DNA of 64,000 nucleotides, taken from Microcoleus sp. EPA2. Lineage in GTDB: Bacteria; Cyanobacteriota; Cyanobacteriia; Cyanobacteriales; Microcoleaceae. The notes beneath the pieces are model-generated. The model searched no databases and was not told where the DNA came from. It was given only the letters and a program-made list of their open reading frames with translations. This document shows, piece by piece, positions 34,401-42,707 of this stretch. Numbering within the stretch: position 1 is the stretch's first letter; each line of letters starts with the position of its first letter. Both the position numbers and the translations under genes were made by a program. The stretch is from NCBI GenBank assembly GCA_020882975.1, contig JAHRFD010000022.1, forward strand, positions 45,823-109,822, written 5' to 3'.

Positions 34401-35942
34401 ATGGGAATCAATTGGCTGAGGAAGACGGCGAGCAGGCTGCTGGTATTGCTCGCAGCAGCAGTATTAATTTTAGGTATCACAAGTTGTGGCAACAATCATC
34501 CCGACTTGCCAAAATCCAGCAACAACAGCAATTCAGTCCTCACCCCGATTAAAAGAATCTCAGAGGTATCCCCCCCGGTAAGCATTCAAAAACTGCGTCA
34601 GGCTTTAGAAATCTACCAACCTCAAGTTAGTATTTTGAATCCCCAGCCAGACCAAGTGCTTCAGGACACCTATATATCTGTACAACTCCAAGTCAAAGAC
34701 TTACCAATTTTCAAAGATGCTAACCTAGGCTTGGGTCCCCATCTTCAGGTGTTGTTAGACAATCAACCCTATCAGGCAGTTTATGACACAAACCAGCCTT
34801 TAGAGTTATCTGACTTAGAACCCGGAACCCACACCCTGCGAGTTTTTGCCTCTCGCCCTTGGGAAGAAAGCTTTAAAAACGACGGTGCTTACGCCCAAAC
34901 CACCTTTCACGTTTTCACCAAAACAGAGGATAATCATCCCGATCGCAATTTACCCCAGCTCACCTACAACCAGCCCCAAGACACCTACGGGGCCGAACCC
35001 ATCATGCTGGACTTTTACTTGACAAACGCTCCCCTGCATCTAACCGCTCAAGAAAACTCCCAAGATGAAATACTCGATTGGAAAATTCGAGCCACAGTCA
35101 ACGGAGAAAGCTTTACGATCGACCAATGGCAACCTATATATCTCAAAGGATTCAAACCAGGGAAAAACTGGGTACAGCTAGAATTTATCGACGAACTGGG
35201 AAATCCCATCAAAAATGCCTTTAATAATACAGTCAGACTGGTAAATTACCAACCCCAAGGACAAGATACCCTTTCTAAATTAGTGCGCGGTGAACTAACA
35301 GCAGCATCTCGCGGTATAGTCGATCGCACCTACAAACCCGAAACACCAAAACCCGAACCCAAACCCACACCCACACCAGCACTAGAAACACCAATTCTCA
35401 AACCATCTCCTGCGGTGGTTCCAGAAGCTCCAGTTGCTAAACCCAGTCAAGAACCAAAACAGGCTCCTGAAGTCGCACCAACTCCACTCACCGAACCAAA
35501 ACCAACAACAACACCACAAATAGACACACCCAAAATAGCTGAGCCAACTCCACTCACCGAACCAAAACCAACAACAACACCACAAATAGACACACCCAAA
35601 ATAGCTGAACCAACTCCACTCACCGAACCAAAACTAACAGCAACCCCAGAAATAGACACACCCAAAATAGCTGAACCAACTCCACTCACCGAACCAAAAC
35701 TAACAGCAACCCCAGAAATAGACACACCCAAAATAGCTGAACCAACTCCACTCACCGAACCAAAACTAACAACAACACCAGAAATAGACACACCCAAAAT
35801 AGCTGAGCAAACTCCACTCACCGAACCAAAATCCACACCAATTTTACAAACAGTAAAACAAAAAATAAGCGAACTTATGAATAAATTCCGTAGCTTTCTG
35901 AATCAACTGACAGAACCCAAAACACCATCTCTCAACTTGTAG
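34401..35942 (+). CDS. Lipoprotein with Pro/Thr-rich 20-residue repeats
   Basis: 513 residues from ATG 34401 (a GTG three bases earlier is in frame; AGGAG lies at 34384-34388). Signal peptide with lipobox ILGITSC: residues 1-30 are hydrophobic and Cys follows GITS, so it is likely anchored in a membrane facing periplasm or outside. The middle (~60-290) resembles paired immunoglobulin-like beta domains (HLQVLLDNQPYQAVYDTNQP, LEPGTHTLRVFASRPW). From ~365 to ~480 a unit PTPLTEPKxTxTPxIDTPKI (20 residues, encoded by 60 bp) repeats about six times, as in wall-spanning stalks. The C-terminal ~25 residues form a short helix. Function unknown. Confidence 0.7.
   Translation: MGINWLRKTASRLLVLLAAAVLILGITSCGNNHPDLPKSSNNSNSVLTPIKRISEVSPPVSIQKLRQALEIYQPQVSILNPQPDQVLQDTYISVQLQVKDLPIFKDANLGLGPHLQVLLDNQPYQAVYDTNQPLELSDLEPGTHTLRVFASRPWEESFKNDGAYAQTTFHVFTKTEDNHPDRNLPQLTYNQPQDTYGAEPIMLDFYLTNAPLHLTAQENSQDEILDWKIRATVNGESFTIDQWQPIYLKGFKPGKNWVQLEFIDELGNPIKNAFNNTVRLVNYQPQGQDTLSKLVRGELTAASRGIVDRTYKPETPKPEPKPTPTPALETPILKPSPAVVPEAPVAKPSQEPKQAPEVAPTPLTEPKPTTTPQIDTPKIAEPTPLTEPKPTTTPQIDTPKIAEPTPLTEPKLTATPEIDTPKIAEPTPLTEPKLTATPEIDTPKIAEPTPLTEPKLTTTPEIDTPKIAEQTPLTEPKSTPILQTVKQKISELMNKFRSFLNQLTEPKTPSLNL
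35480..35840 (+). repeat. Coding 60-bp tandem repeat (six units)
   Basis: CCAACTCCACTCACCGAACC then AAAACCAACAACAACACCAC and AAATAGACACACCCAAAATA, repeated with few substitutions. Gives the PTPLTEPK...DTPKIAE units of the lipoprotein. Confidence 0.88.
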
Positions 35943-36020
35943 CCAAAACCACAAATATCAGTTGAAACCAAACAAAATCTTTCTCTATTCAACTCCATTC
36001 AAAAATCAGGACAATCACCA

Positions 36021-36989
36021 ATGACCTACCTCGAAACAGCAGCAAAATTCTACAGCGAAGTAGCCGAAACCCCCCAAATTGGACTTTGCTGCGTCCAAAG
36101 CAGCCCCCTGCAACTGCCGGGATTAAACATTCCCGAACAAATGCAAGAGATGAATTACGGCTGCGGCACAACAGTCCACGCCGCCGAACTTGTAGGCAAT
36201 CCAGTCGTGCTGTATGTAGGTGTTGGTGGCGGCTTAGAAGCACTGCAATTCGCCTATTTCTCCCGCAAAAAAGGAGCAGTAATTGCCGTCGATCCAGTTG
36301 CAGCAATGCGAGATGCCGCGACACGTAACCTGCAAATTGCCGCCCAAGAAAATGATTGGTTTGATGCTAGTTTTGTCGAGATTAGAGCCGGAGATGCTTT
36401 TGCCTTACCCATGCCCGATGCTTCTGTAGATGTTGTCGCCCAAAATTGTTTATTTAACATCTTTGAACCAGCCGATTTAGCTAAGGCATTAAGAGAAACC
36501 TACCGAGTGTTGAAACCCGGTGGTAGATTACTGATGAGCGATCCCATTGCAACTCGCACAATTCCCCAACATTTGCAGCAAGACGAACGCTTGCGCGCTT
36601 TGTGTTTGTCCGGTGCATTGACTTACGCAGAATACGTCGAGCACCTTGTAGACGTCGGTTTTGGACAAGTGGAAGTTCGGGCCCGCCGTCCTTACCGATT
36701 GCTGGACAAACACAATTATCAATTGGATGCCGATTTGCTGTTAGAAAGCCTCGATTCAGTGTCTTTCAAAGTACCCATACCCGATGATGGTGCTTGTATT
36801 TTCACTGGCAAGACGGCGATTTATGCCGGGTCTGAGGAGCTATTTGATGACGGGGCTGGTCACGTTTTGCAGCGGGGAGTTCCAGTGGCGGTCTGTGATA
36901 AAACTGCTAGGAAGTTGGAGGAATTAATGCCGGATAAGGTGTTAGTTACTGATTCGACTTGGCATTATAACGGCGGCGGTTGTTGTTAG
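36021..36989 (+). CDS. arsM: Arsenite S-adenosylmethionine methyltransferase, arsenosugar-type
   Basis: 322 residues. SAM-binding Rossmann fold: VVLYVGVGGGLEALQFAYFS (motif I), VDPVAAM, and DASVDVVAQNCLFNIFEPAD (motif IV). Cysteines used by ArsM for As(III) binding are present as C23/C24 (GLCCVQ), the MNYGCGTT Cys, and further Cys near 205. The C-terminus ends GGGCC, as I recall for cyanobacterial arsenosugar ArsM proteins. It methylates arsenite, for detoxification or arsenosugar synthesis. No ArsS radical-SAM gene adjoins it. The neighbouring metal RND operon on the same strand begins 281 bp downstream. Confidence 0.85.
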   Translation: MTYLETAAKFYSEVAETPQIGLCCVQSSPLQLPGLNIPEQMQEMNYGCGTTVHAAELVGNPVVLYVGVGGGLEALQFAYFSRKKGAVIAVDPVAAMRDAATRNLQIAAQENDWFDASFVEIRAGDAFALPMPDASVDVVAQNCLFNIFEPADLAKALRETYRVLKPGGRLLMSDPIATRTIPQHLQQDERLRALCLSGALTYAEYVEHLVDVGFGQVEVRARRPYRLLDKHNYQLDADLLLESLDSVSFKVPIPDDGACIFTGKTAIYAGSEELFDDGAGHVLQRGVPVAVCDKTARKLEELMPDKVLVTDSTWHYNGGGCC

Positions 36990-37131
36990 ATTTATTTGGG
37001 AATAATGTGGCTGTAATCTTTTGGGAATAGAGCGTTTCTCAAAGAAGTGAGGTGTGGGCGCTTCCTATGCCCTCTTGGTACCTCATGTTAGTTAGCCGTG
37101 GTATAGAGATCTCTAATTTTAGACTTCGCCT

Positions 37132-37153
37132 CAAATTTTCATCAAATTTTTAT
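37132..37153 (+). promoter_or_regulatory. Tandem 11-bp direct repeat upstream of the metal-efflux operon
   Basis: CAAATTTTCAT is followed directly by CAAATTTTTAT. Two 11-bp direct repeats one helical turn apart are typical of OmpR-family operators, and a -10-like CATTCT follows about ten bases later. Candidate site for the response regulator encoded downstream (41737); ~118 bases upstream of the adaptor ATG. Confidence 0.4.
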
Positions 37154-37270
37154 TTGGGCCTGACATTCTAGCTGGAGAAGGTTCACAACTCTGGGTGAAG
37201 AATGGATTGCTCTTGAGAGGAGTGGCTGTTTTCATCACACCCGTTTGCTAAATGTGAGGAGGAAATTTCC

Positions 37271-37909
37271 ATGTTATCGAAGTCGTTGCAGTTGAATTCT
37301 TTATCGATCGTCCGTTACGGGTCTAGTTTTCTGTTGGGATTACTTTTGTGCACGGCTGTTTCTCCCGTGCTAGGGCACGTTGGGCACAACAGCGAGTTTG
37401 CAGGTGGCGACGCGGCTAAGATTATGCAGCCGATCGAAGTTGATGCCAGTAAAGCAACAGCATTGGGAATTAAGACAGAAGCAGTTGCCCCTACAACCGA
37501 TGGAGGTATTATCAAAGTTAAGAGCACCAGCTTGGTTGATGCCAATGGGCAAAAGCTCGTCTACATCCAGGAAGGAACAACCTACAAACCGATCTCAGTT
37601 CAGATTGGTAGCGACTCTGGAGATGTGGTGGAAATTAAAGAAGGCAATCTAGCTTCGGGAAATCAGATTGTGATCCAGGGCGCAACACTCTTGTACTCCG
37701 AGGCATTGCGAGGTAAACCGCAAGCAGCAGCGCCAGCATCGCCCGCTACATCGCAAGCATCACCCACTACATCGGAAGCATCACCAGCGACATCGCAAGC
37801 AGAAGCGCAGCCGGCTCAAGGAGCGTCACCTTTGATTTGGGTAGCAGGCGCAGGAGTTTTACTGGTGGGTGGATTCGCCGTCTTTGGGTTAAAAGGCAAG
37901 GACCAGTAG
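37271..37909 (+). CDS. Shortened periplasmic adaptor-like protein of a metal RND efflux system
   Basis: 212 residues. N-terminal signal sequence (FLLGLLLCTAVSPVLGHVGH), then a segment that begins like cyanobacterial CusB/NrsB-type adaptors (HVGHNSEF, GIKTEAVAPTT) and continues as their membrane-proximal part (GGIIKVKSTSLVDANGQKLV). The usual alpha-hairpin and lipoyl domains (~150-200 aa) are absent. The C-terminus is an Ala/Ser/Pro-rich linker (SPATSQASPTTSEASPATSQ) and a membrane segment WVAGAGVLLVGGFAVFGL. AGGAGG ten bases before the ATG supports the start. May be a reduced adaptor or a metal-binding partner; histidines HVGH could bind metal. Confidence 0.6.
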   Translation: MLSKSLQLNSLSIVRYGSSFLLGLLLCTAVSPVLGHVGHNSEFAGGDAAKIMQPIEVDASKATALGIKTEAVAPTTDGGIIKVKSTSLVDANGQKLVYIQEGTTYKPISVQIGSDSGDVVEIKEGNLASGNQIVIQGATLLYSEALRGKPQAAAPASPATSQASPTTSEASPATSQAEAQPAQGASPLIWVAGAGVLLVGGFAVFGLKGKDQ

Positions 37910-38011
37910 ACATTCAAAAACCAAGATTTTTGGTAACTGTCGATCGCGACTGAATAGACCTTAATACCCAATACGCTTGGGTTAACACTGTTAATTTCCT
38001 GGAGATCCCCC

Positions 38012-38081
38012 TCGCATCCCCCTGATAGTCGGGGGACGAAAGAGCAACTTCTTGTCCCCCCCTTGGGAAGGGGGGCTAGGG
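38012..38081 (+). repeat. CCCCCCTTGGGAAGGGGGG palindrome (left part, split by the MITE)
   Basis: TCCCCCTCGCATCCCCCTGA and CCCCCCTTGGGAAGGGGGGC belong to the family found inside the glycosyltransferase and NACHT genes. The sequence resumes after the MITE at 38240 as GGGGATCTGTC. 37910-38317 holds no gene. Confidence 0.8.
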
Positions 38082-38229
38082 CAGGGCTGTTTCATTCTGG
38101 TGACAAATCATGGTTTTGTAGGGGTAGCGCCACCGTGCCTACCCTCTTCATCCACGATTTTGTATGTGTTTGGTGAGGTTGGGGCGGGCACTCTTGGCAC
38201 CGCCCCTACAAGAGAATGAAACAGCCCTG
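38082..38229. mobile_element. 148-bp MITE with perfect 17-bp terminal inverted repeats and 10-bp target duplication
   Basis: Left end CAGGGCTGTTTCATTCT (38082-38098), right end its exact reverse complement (38213-38229). GGGGCTAGGG flanks both sides (38072-38081 and 38230-38239) as a target-site duplication, though part of it could be pre-existing G-runs. The interior holds the GGGGCGGGCACTCTTGGCAC palindrome and no ORF. Non-autonomous; it would need a transposase in trans. Confidence 0.9.
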
Positions 38230-38317
38230 GGGGCTAGGGGGGATCTGTCTTATCTGAACCGTATTGCCTTCATACCAACTTCTAAAGTTTGCCTGACGCT
38301 ATCCCAATTGCATTTTT

Positions 38318-41300
38318 ATGTTGAATGTCATCCCCAAATGGTCTATTGCTCAACGATGGTTAGTGGTGTTGGGGTCGATCGCCCTAACCATCTGGAGCCT
38401 GCATACTGTAAGTCGAATGCCCCTCGACGTATTGCCCAACTTTGCGCCCCCTCAAGTAGAAGTACAAACCGAAGCCCCCGGTCTAGCACCGGAAGCAGTG
38501 GAATCCTTGGTAACGTTACCCCTAGAAAGTGCGGTCAACGGCACACCAGGAGTTGAAGTCGTCCGCACCTCCTCCGCCGTAGGAATTTCTGTATTGCGGG
38601 TAGTGTTTAAGTGGGGCACCGACCCCTATCAAGCTCGTCAACTCGTGGCAGAGCGCTTGCAGGACGCGCAAGACCGCCTCCCAGAAGGCATAGGTACACC
38701 GCAGATATCCCCCCTAGCTCCCCCCATCGGGACAGTGATTCAGTATGCCTTCACCTCTGAAACTACATCCATCATGGAAGTGCGGCGTTTGGTGGATGGC
38801 AAAATCAACAATCGCTTGCTGGCAGTTCCCGGCGTATCGCAAGTGCTCGTCTACGGCGGAGAGGTGCAGCAGTTTCAGGTGATTGCTAATCCCGAAAAAC
38901 TCAAGGCGCTGAAGGTTTCTCTTCAGGAAGTCGTCAAGGCGGCAAACGAGGCAAATGCCAAAACCGCCGGTGGGTTGTTGATTGACCCAGAAAAAGAATT
39001 AGTGATTCGAGGCGAGGGACAAATCCAGACGATCGCAGATTTGCAAAAAGCCGTCGTCAAGGTGCAGGAGGGAAAAACCATTCTACTGCGGGATGTGGCA
39101 GAGGTGAAGATTGGGGCTGCACGACCGCGAGGCGATGCCAGTTGGAATACAAAACGGGCTGTAGTGCTGATGGTGAACAAGCAACCTTTAGTGGATAGTC
39201 CCACTGTCACCCAAGCCATCATCGAGGCGATGGAGGAAATTAAACCGGGTTTACCCCAGGATGTGAAGGCGAATGTCACTTTCCGGCAAGATGCCTACAT
39301 TGACGCATCGGTTGGTAATGTGCGATCGGCATTGATCGAAGGTAGCATCATTGTCGCAGCCATCCTGATTCCGTTTCTGATGAACTGGCGCACACTCTCC
39401 GTCTGTTTGTTTGATTTCTTTCTGACGCTACTTTTCTCACTTTTGGTATGTTCCTGGATCGGGCTGGAACTCAACACTATGACCCTTGGCGGATTGGTAG
39501 TGGCGATCGGGACAGCAGTTGATGATGCGATCGTCTACTGCGAAAATACCTACCGTCGCTTGCGGGAAAATCGCCTCTCGCCCAATCCCAAACCAGCAAT
39601 GGAGGTGATTTTTGAGGGTTCTCAGGAAGTGCGCGAGTCGCTGATTGGAGCCACGTTAATTGGGATTATCGTCTTTTCACCGATTTTCACGCTTTCTGGT
39701 GTGGAAGGGCGCATCTTCACCCCAATGGGCATCGCTTACTTGGTAGTGGTCGTCATCTCCAGCCTGGAATCCCTAATCATCTCCCCTGCATTGTGTGCCA
39801 TTCTGTTGCCTCACAGCCGGATGCAGACGAAAGAACCCTTCCTAGCAATGTTTTCCAAGCGAGTTTACCATCCGTTGCTACAGTTGGCGATGCGTCGCTC
39901 TACCTTGATTTTGGGATTGGCCACAGCGTCAATGGTGGCGGCGATGCTGATTGTGCCGACATTAGGACGAGATTTTCTGCCAACATTCCAGGAACGATCG
40001 CTCATGAATGCGATCGCCCTGTATCCTGGTTCCTCATTGGAATCAACCAATCGCGTTGGGTTAGCGATTCAAACAGCGCTGAAGGATGACCCCCGGTTTG
40101 AATCTGTACAACTGCGATCGGGGCGTGCTCCGGGCGACCCAGATGCGGCATCGGTGAACTTGGCACACTTGGACGTGGAACTGAGTGAAGCAGCGATGAA
40201 AAACCGTCCTGCGGCGATCCAAGCTTTACGCGAAGTATTGGGTCAGTTTCCGGGAGTTGCCGGCAATGTCGGTGGATTTATCAGTCACAGGATGGATGAA
40301 GTGTTGTCGGGGGTGAGAAGTGCGATCGCCATTAAAGTATTTGGTAACGACTTACAAGAACTCCGTCGCATTGGAGAACAAATCGAAACGACAATGAAAG
40401 ACGTAAAGGGATTGGTAGATCTTCAGCTTGAGCCCCAAATTCCGATCCGTCAGGTGCAAATTCAATTTAACCGAGATGCAGCCGCCCGCTACGGATTGAC
40501 GATCGCCCAATTGTCAGATTTCACCGAAACAGCCCTGAATGGTCGCGTCGTTGGTCAAGTAGCCGATGGTCAACAATTGGTCGATGTGTTGGTTTGGGTC
40601 AACGAATCAGCCCGTCGCAATCTCAACACGATTCGCAACCTCCAAGTTAATACCCCAACAGGTCAAATCATCCCGCTTTCTGAAGTAGCAAAGGTTGACT
40701 TTGGCAAGGGCCCGAACACGATTAACCGGGAAAACGTCTCGCGTTTAATTGTGGTGTCAGCTAACGTACAGGGACGCGATGTTGGTTCGGTTGTCGATGA
40801 CATTCGCGCCAAGGTTAAGCAATCAGTGCAACTGCCCCAAGGCTACTATATTCAGTACGGCGGACAGTATGAGTCGGAACAACGGGCTGCTCAAAACTTC
40901 CTAATTTTCGGAATATTAGCGGTGGTGGCGATCGCAGTATTGATGTACTTCACAGTGAAATCCGTTCCTGCGATGCTGATGGTGATGGTCAATTTACCAT
41001 TAGCACTGGTTGGCGGTGTCATCTCAGTGCTGCTAACGGGTGGTGTTCTCTCTGTTCCGTCAATGGTGGGCTTTGTGACCTTGTTTGGTGTGGCGACGCG
41101 CAATGGATTGCTACTGGTAGACAACTACAACACCAAACTTGCTCAAGGAATGCCACTTTCGGAAGTAATTGTCGAAGGTTCAATGGAACGGTTGCTGGCG
41201 ATTTTGATGACTGCACTCACTTCGGCATTGGGGATGATTCCCTTGGTGTTAAACGGTGGGGCTGGTAAGGAATTGTTGCAACCATTGGCGATCGTTGTCC

Positions 41301-41455
41301 TCGGCGGGCTCTTTACCTCAACCGCTCTTACTCTACTGGTTCTACCTGCGTTGTATGCTCGATTTGGCAAGTATCTGATGCCGAAACGGATGATGGAAAC
41401 AACCGAGTTGAGAAACTATAGTATTGAGCAGACACCAACCAAAGAAGTAGGCTAA
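38318..41455 (+). CDS. Heavy-metal efflux RND transporter, CusA/CzcA/NrsA family
   Basis: 1045 residues, 12 membrane segments with two large periplasmic loops. Inner-membrane proton-driven pump of heavy-metal (HME) type: SRMPLDVLPNFAPPQVEVQT after TM1, GGLVVAIGTAVDDAIVYCEN in TM4 with the acidic pair needed for proton translocation, and a late KSVPAMLMVMVNLPLALVGG block. Its neighbours (adaptor-like gene, OmpR regulator, histidine kinase) resemble the nickel nrsBA-RS arrangement of Synechocystis, so Ni/Co/Cu/Zn export is likely; the metal cannot be told. No TolC-like outer-membrane gene is present locally. The adaptor is separated from it by repeats and the MITE. Confidence 0.9.
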   Translation: MLNVIPKWSIAQRWLVVLGSIALTIWSLHTVSRMPLDVLPNFAPPQVEVQTEAPGLAPEAVESLVTLPLESAVNGTPGVEVVRTSSAVGISVLRVVFKWGTDPYQARQLVAERLQDAQDRLPEGIGTPQISPLAPPIGTVIQYAFTSETTSIMEVRRLVDGKINNRLLAVPGVSQVLVYGGEVQQFQVIANPEKLKALKVSLQEVVKAANEANAKTAGGLLIDPEKELVIRGEGQIQTIADLQKAVVKVQEGKTILLRDVAEVKIGAARPRGDASWNTKRAVVLMVNKQPLVDSPTVTQAIIEAMEEIKPGLPQDVKANVTFRQDAYIDASVGNVRSALIEGSIIVAAILIPFLMNWRTLSVCLFDFFLTLLFSLLVCSWIGLELNTMTLGGLVVAIGTAVDDAIVYCENTYRRLRENRLSPNPKPAMEVIFEGSQEVRESLIGATLIGIIVFSPIFTLSGVEGRIFTPMGIAYLVVVVISSLESLIISPALCAILLPHSRMQTKEPFLAMFSKRVYHPLLQLAMRRSTLILGLATASMVAAMLIVPTLGRDFLPTFQERSLMNAIALYPGSSLESTNRVGLAIQTALKDDPRFESVQLRSGRAPGDPDAASVNLAHLDVELSEAAMKNRPAAIQALREVLGQFPGVAGNVGGFISHRMDEVLSGVRSAIAIKVFGNDLQELRRIGEQIETTMKDVKGLVDLQLEPQIPIRQVQIQFNRDAAARYGLTIAQLSDFTETALNGRVVGQVADGQQLVDVLVWVNESARRNLNTIRNLQVNTPTGQIIPLSEVAKVDFGKGPNTINRENVSRLIVVSANVQGRDVGSVVDDIRAKVKQSVQLPQGYYIQYGGQYESEQRAAQNFLIFGILAVVAIAVLMYFTVKSVPAMLMVMVNLPLALVGGVISVLLTGGVLSVPSMVGFVTLFGVATRNGLLLVDNYNTKLAQGMPLSEVIVEGSMERLLAILMTALTSALGMIPLVLNGGAGKELLQPLAIVVLGGLFTSTALTLLVLPALYARFGKYLMPKRMMETTELRNYSIEQTPTKEVG

Positions 41456-41544
41456 TAACAGTTAATAGTTTAAACAATACCGATGCAACCGGAAACAATA
41501 TGATATCAAATCCTACCAATTTCATAAAGTAGCGCGACATAACT

Positions 41545-41580
41545 AACCCCCCCCAACCCCCCCTTAGTAAGGGGGGGCTT
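41545..41580. repeat. CCCCCCTTAGTAAGGGGGG palindrome
   Basis: CCCAACCCCCCCTTAGTAAG followed by a G-run, between the RND gene and the response regulator. Followed by the CTCTGCGCCCTCTGCGGTTA dispersed repeat (about 41665-41684). Confidence 0.85.
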
Positions 41581-41736
41581 TGAATAGCATCTGTAGCAAA
41601 TATTTACGAAATTGGTATCCGGTAACATCGTCCTGTATTGTATCCCTCTATTCTCTCTCTGTGTCCTCTGCGCCCTCTGCGGTTAAATCATTCCGAATTA
41701 TTTAGTAAAAAAAGTATCGGACGAGATAGCAATAAA

Positions 41737-42450
41737 ATGAGAATTCTGCTGGCGGAAGATGAACCCGATTTAGGTGCGATCGTGCAACGCACCTTGAGCC
41801 GCGAAAAGTATCTGGTAGATTGGGTGCAGGATGGTACGACTGCTTGGAACTATTTGGAAGATCAATGGACAGAGTATACGATCGCCATTTTTGACTGGTT
41901 GCTACCGGGAACTTCTGGGCTGGAACTGTGTCAACGTTTGCGCCGGCAGAATAATCCTTTACCCGTTTTGATGTTGACAGCAAAAGATCGCACGGAGGAT
42001 ATGGTGGCTGGGCTGGATGCTGGGGCTGATGACTATCTGATGAAACCGTTCATTAAAGCGGAGTTGTTAGCCCGGTTGCGTGCTCTCCAGCGACGGGGAC
42101 GGAGTTTGTCGCCAGAAAAGTCGCCCCATTTGAATCATGCCCAACTTGAGGCGGGGCGGTTGCTGCTTGATTATACTAAATCAATCATCTCTACTGCGGA
42201 TGATGGAGGACAGCTAACAGTGATTCCTCTGACGGCTAATGAGTTTCGGTTACTGGAATATTTCATGCAGCACCCGAATCAAATCTTAACGCGCGATCGA
42301 CTTTTGACTCGTTTGTGGGATGTGGATGCTGACCCGATGAGCAATGTAGTTGCTGCTAGAATTCGTCTATTGCGCCGCAAGCTGGCAGATTATGGCTGTG
42401 AGGGGATGATTGAAACGGTTCATGGATTCGGTTATCGATTGAAAAATTAA
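41737..42450 (+). CDS. OmpR-family response regulator (RppA/NrsR-like)
   Basis: 237 residues from ATG 41737 (MRILLAEDEPDLGAIVQRTL); the frame opens upstream, but this is the conserved family start. Receiver domain with acidic pocket D8/E9 and phospho-acceptor D53 (IAIFDWLLPG), MLTAKDR, and DYLMKPFIKAE. C-terminal winged helix (LTANEFRLLEYFMQHPNQIL, ETVHGFGYRLKN). Partner histidine kinase follows 257 bp later. With the metal pump upstream it likely activates the efflux operon when the metal rises. Confidence 0.92.
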   Translation: MRILLAEDEPDLGAIVQRTLSREKYLVDWVQDGTTAWNYLEDQWTEYTIAIFDWLLPGTSGLELCQRLRRQNNPLPVLMLTAKDRTEDMVAGLDAGADDYLMKPFIKAELLARLRALQRRGRSLSPEKSPHLNHAQLEAGRLLLDYTKSIISTADDGGQLTVIPLTANEFRLLEYFMQHPNQILTRDRLLTRLWDVDADPMSNVVAARIRLLRRKLADYGCEGMIETVHGFGYRLKN

Positions 42451-42523
42451 TATCAATTCCGCCAGCATCGGAATTATCAAATCAAGTTAACAGTTAATAC
42501 CAATTTTTTATGAGGCTGCATAG

Positions 42524-42612
42524 AATCTGATCCCCCCTAACCCCCCTTAATAAGGGGGGGACAAGATTCCGATCAAAGTCCCTCTTCTTAAGGGGGATGC
42601 GAGGGGGATCGA
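42524..42612. repeat. CCCCCCTTAATAAGGGGGG palindrome and relatives
   Basis: GATCCCCCCTAACCCCCCTT pairs with AATAAGGGGGGG; a second inverted pair is CCCTCTTCTTAAGGGGGATG with AGGGGGATC. Lies between regulator and kinase genes; the same family as at 12222, 21597, 38012 and 41545. Confidence 0.85.
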
Positions 42613-42707
42613 GATCTGTGCAACGACCCATTAAATTGGTATAACAATCAACAGTTAACAGTCAACAGTTAACAATCACCTGACGATGCAACCGCAATTG
42701 ATATAAT

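Noticed and set aside
35447..35836. Gly/Val/Ser-rich minus-strand frame
   Set aside because: Antisense of the lipoprotein's 60-bp repeats.
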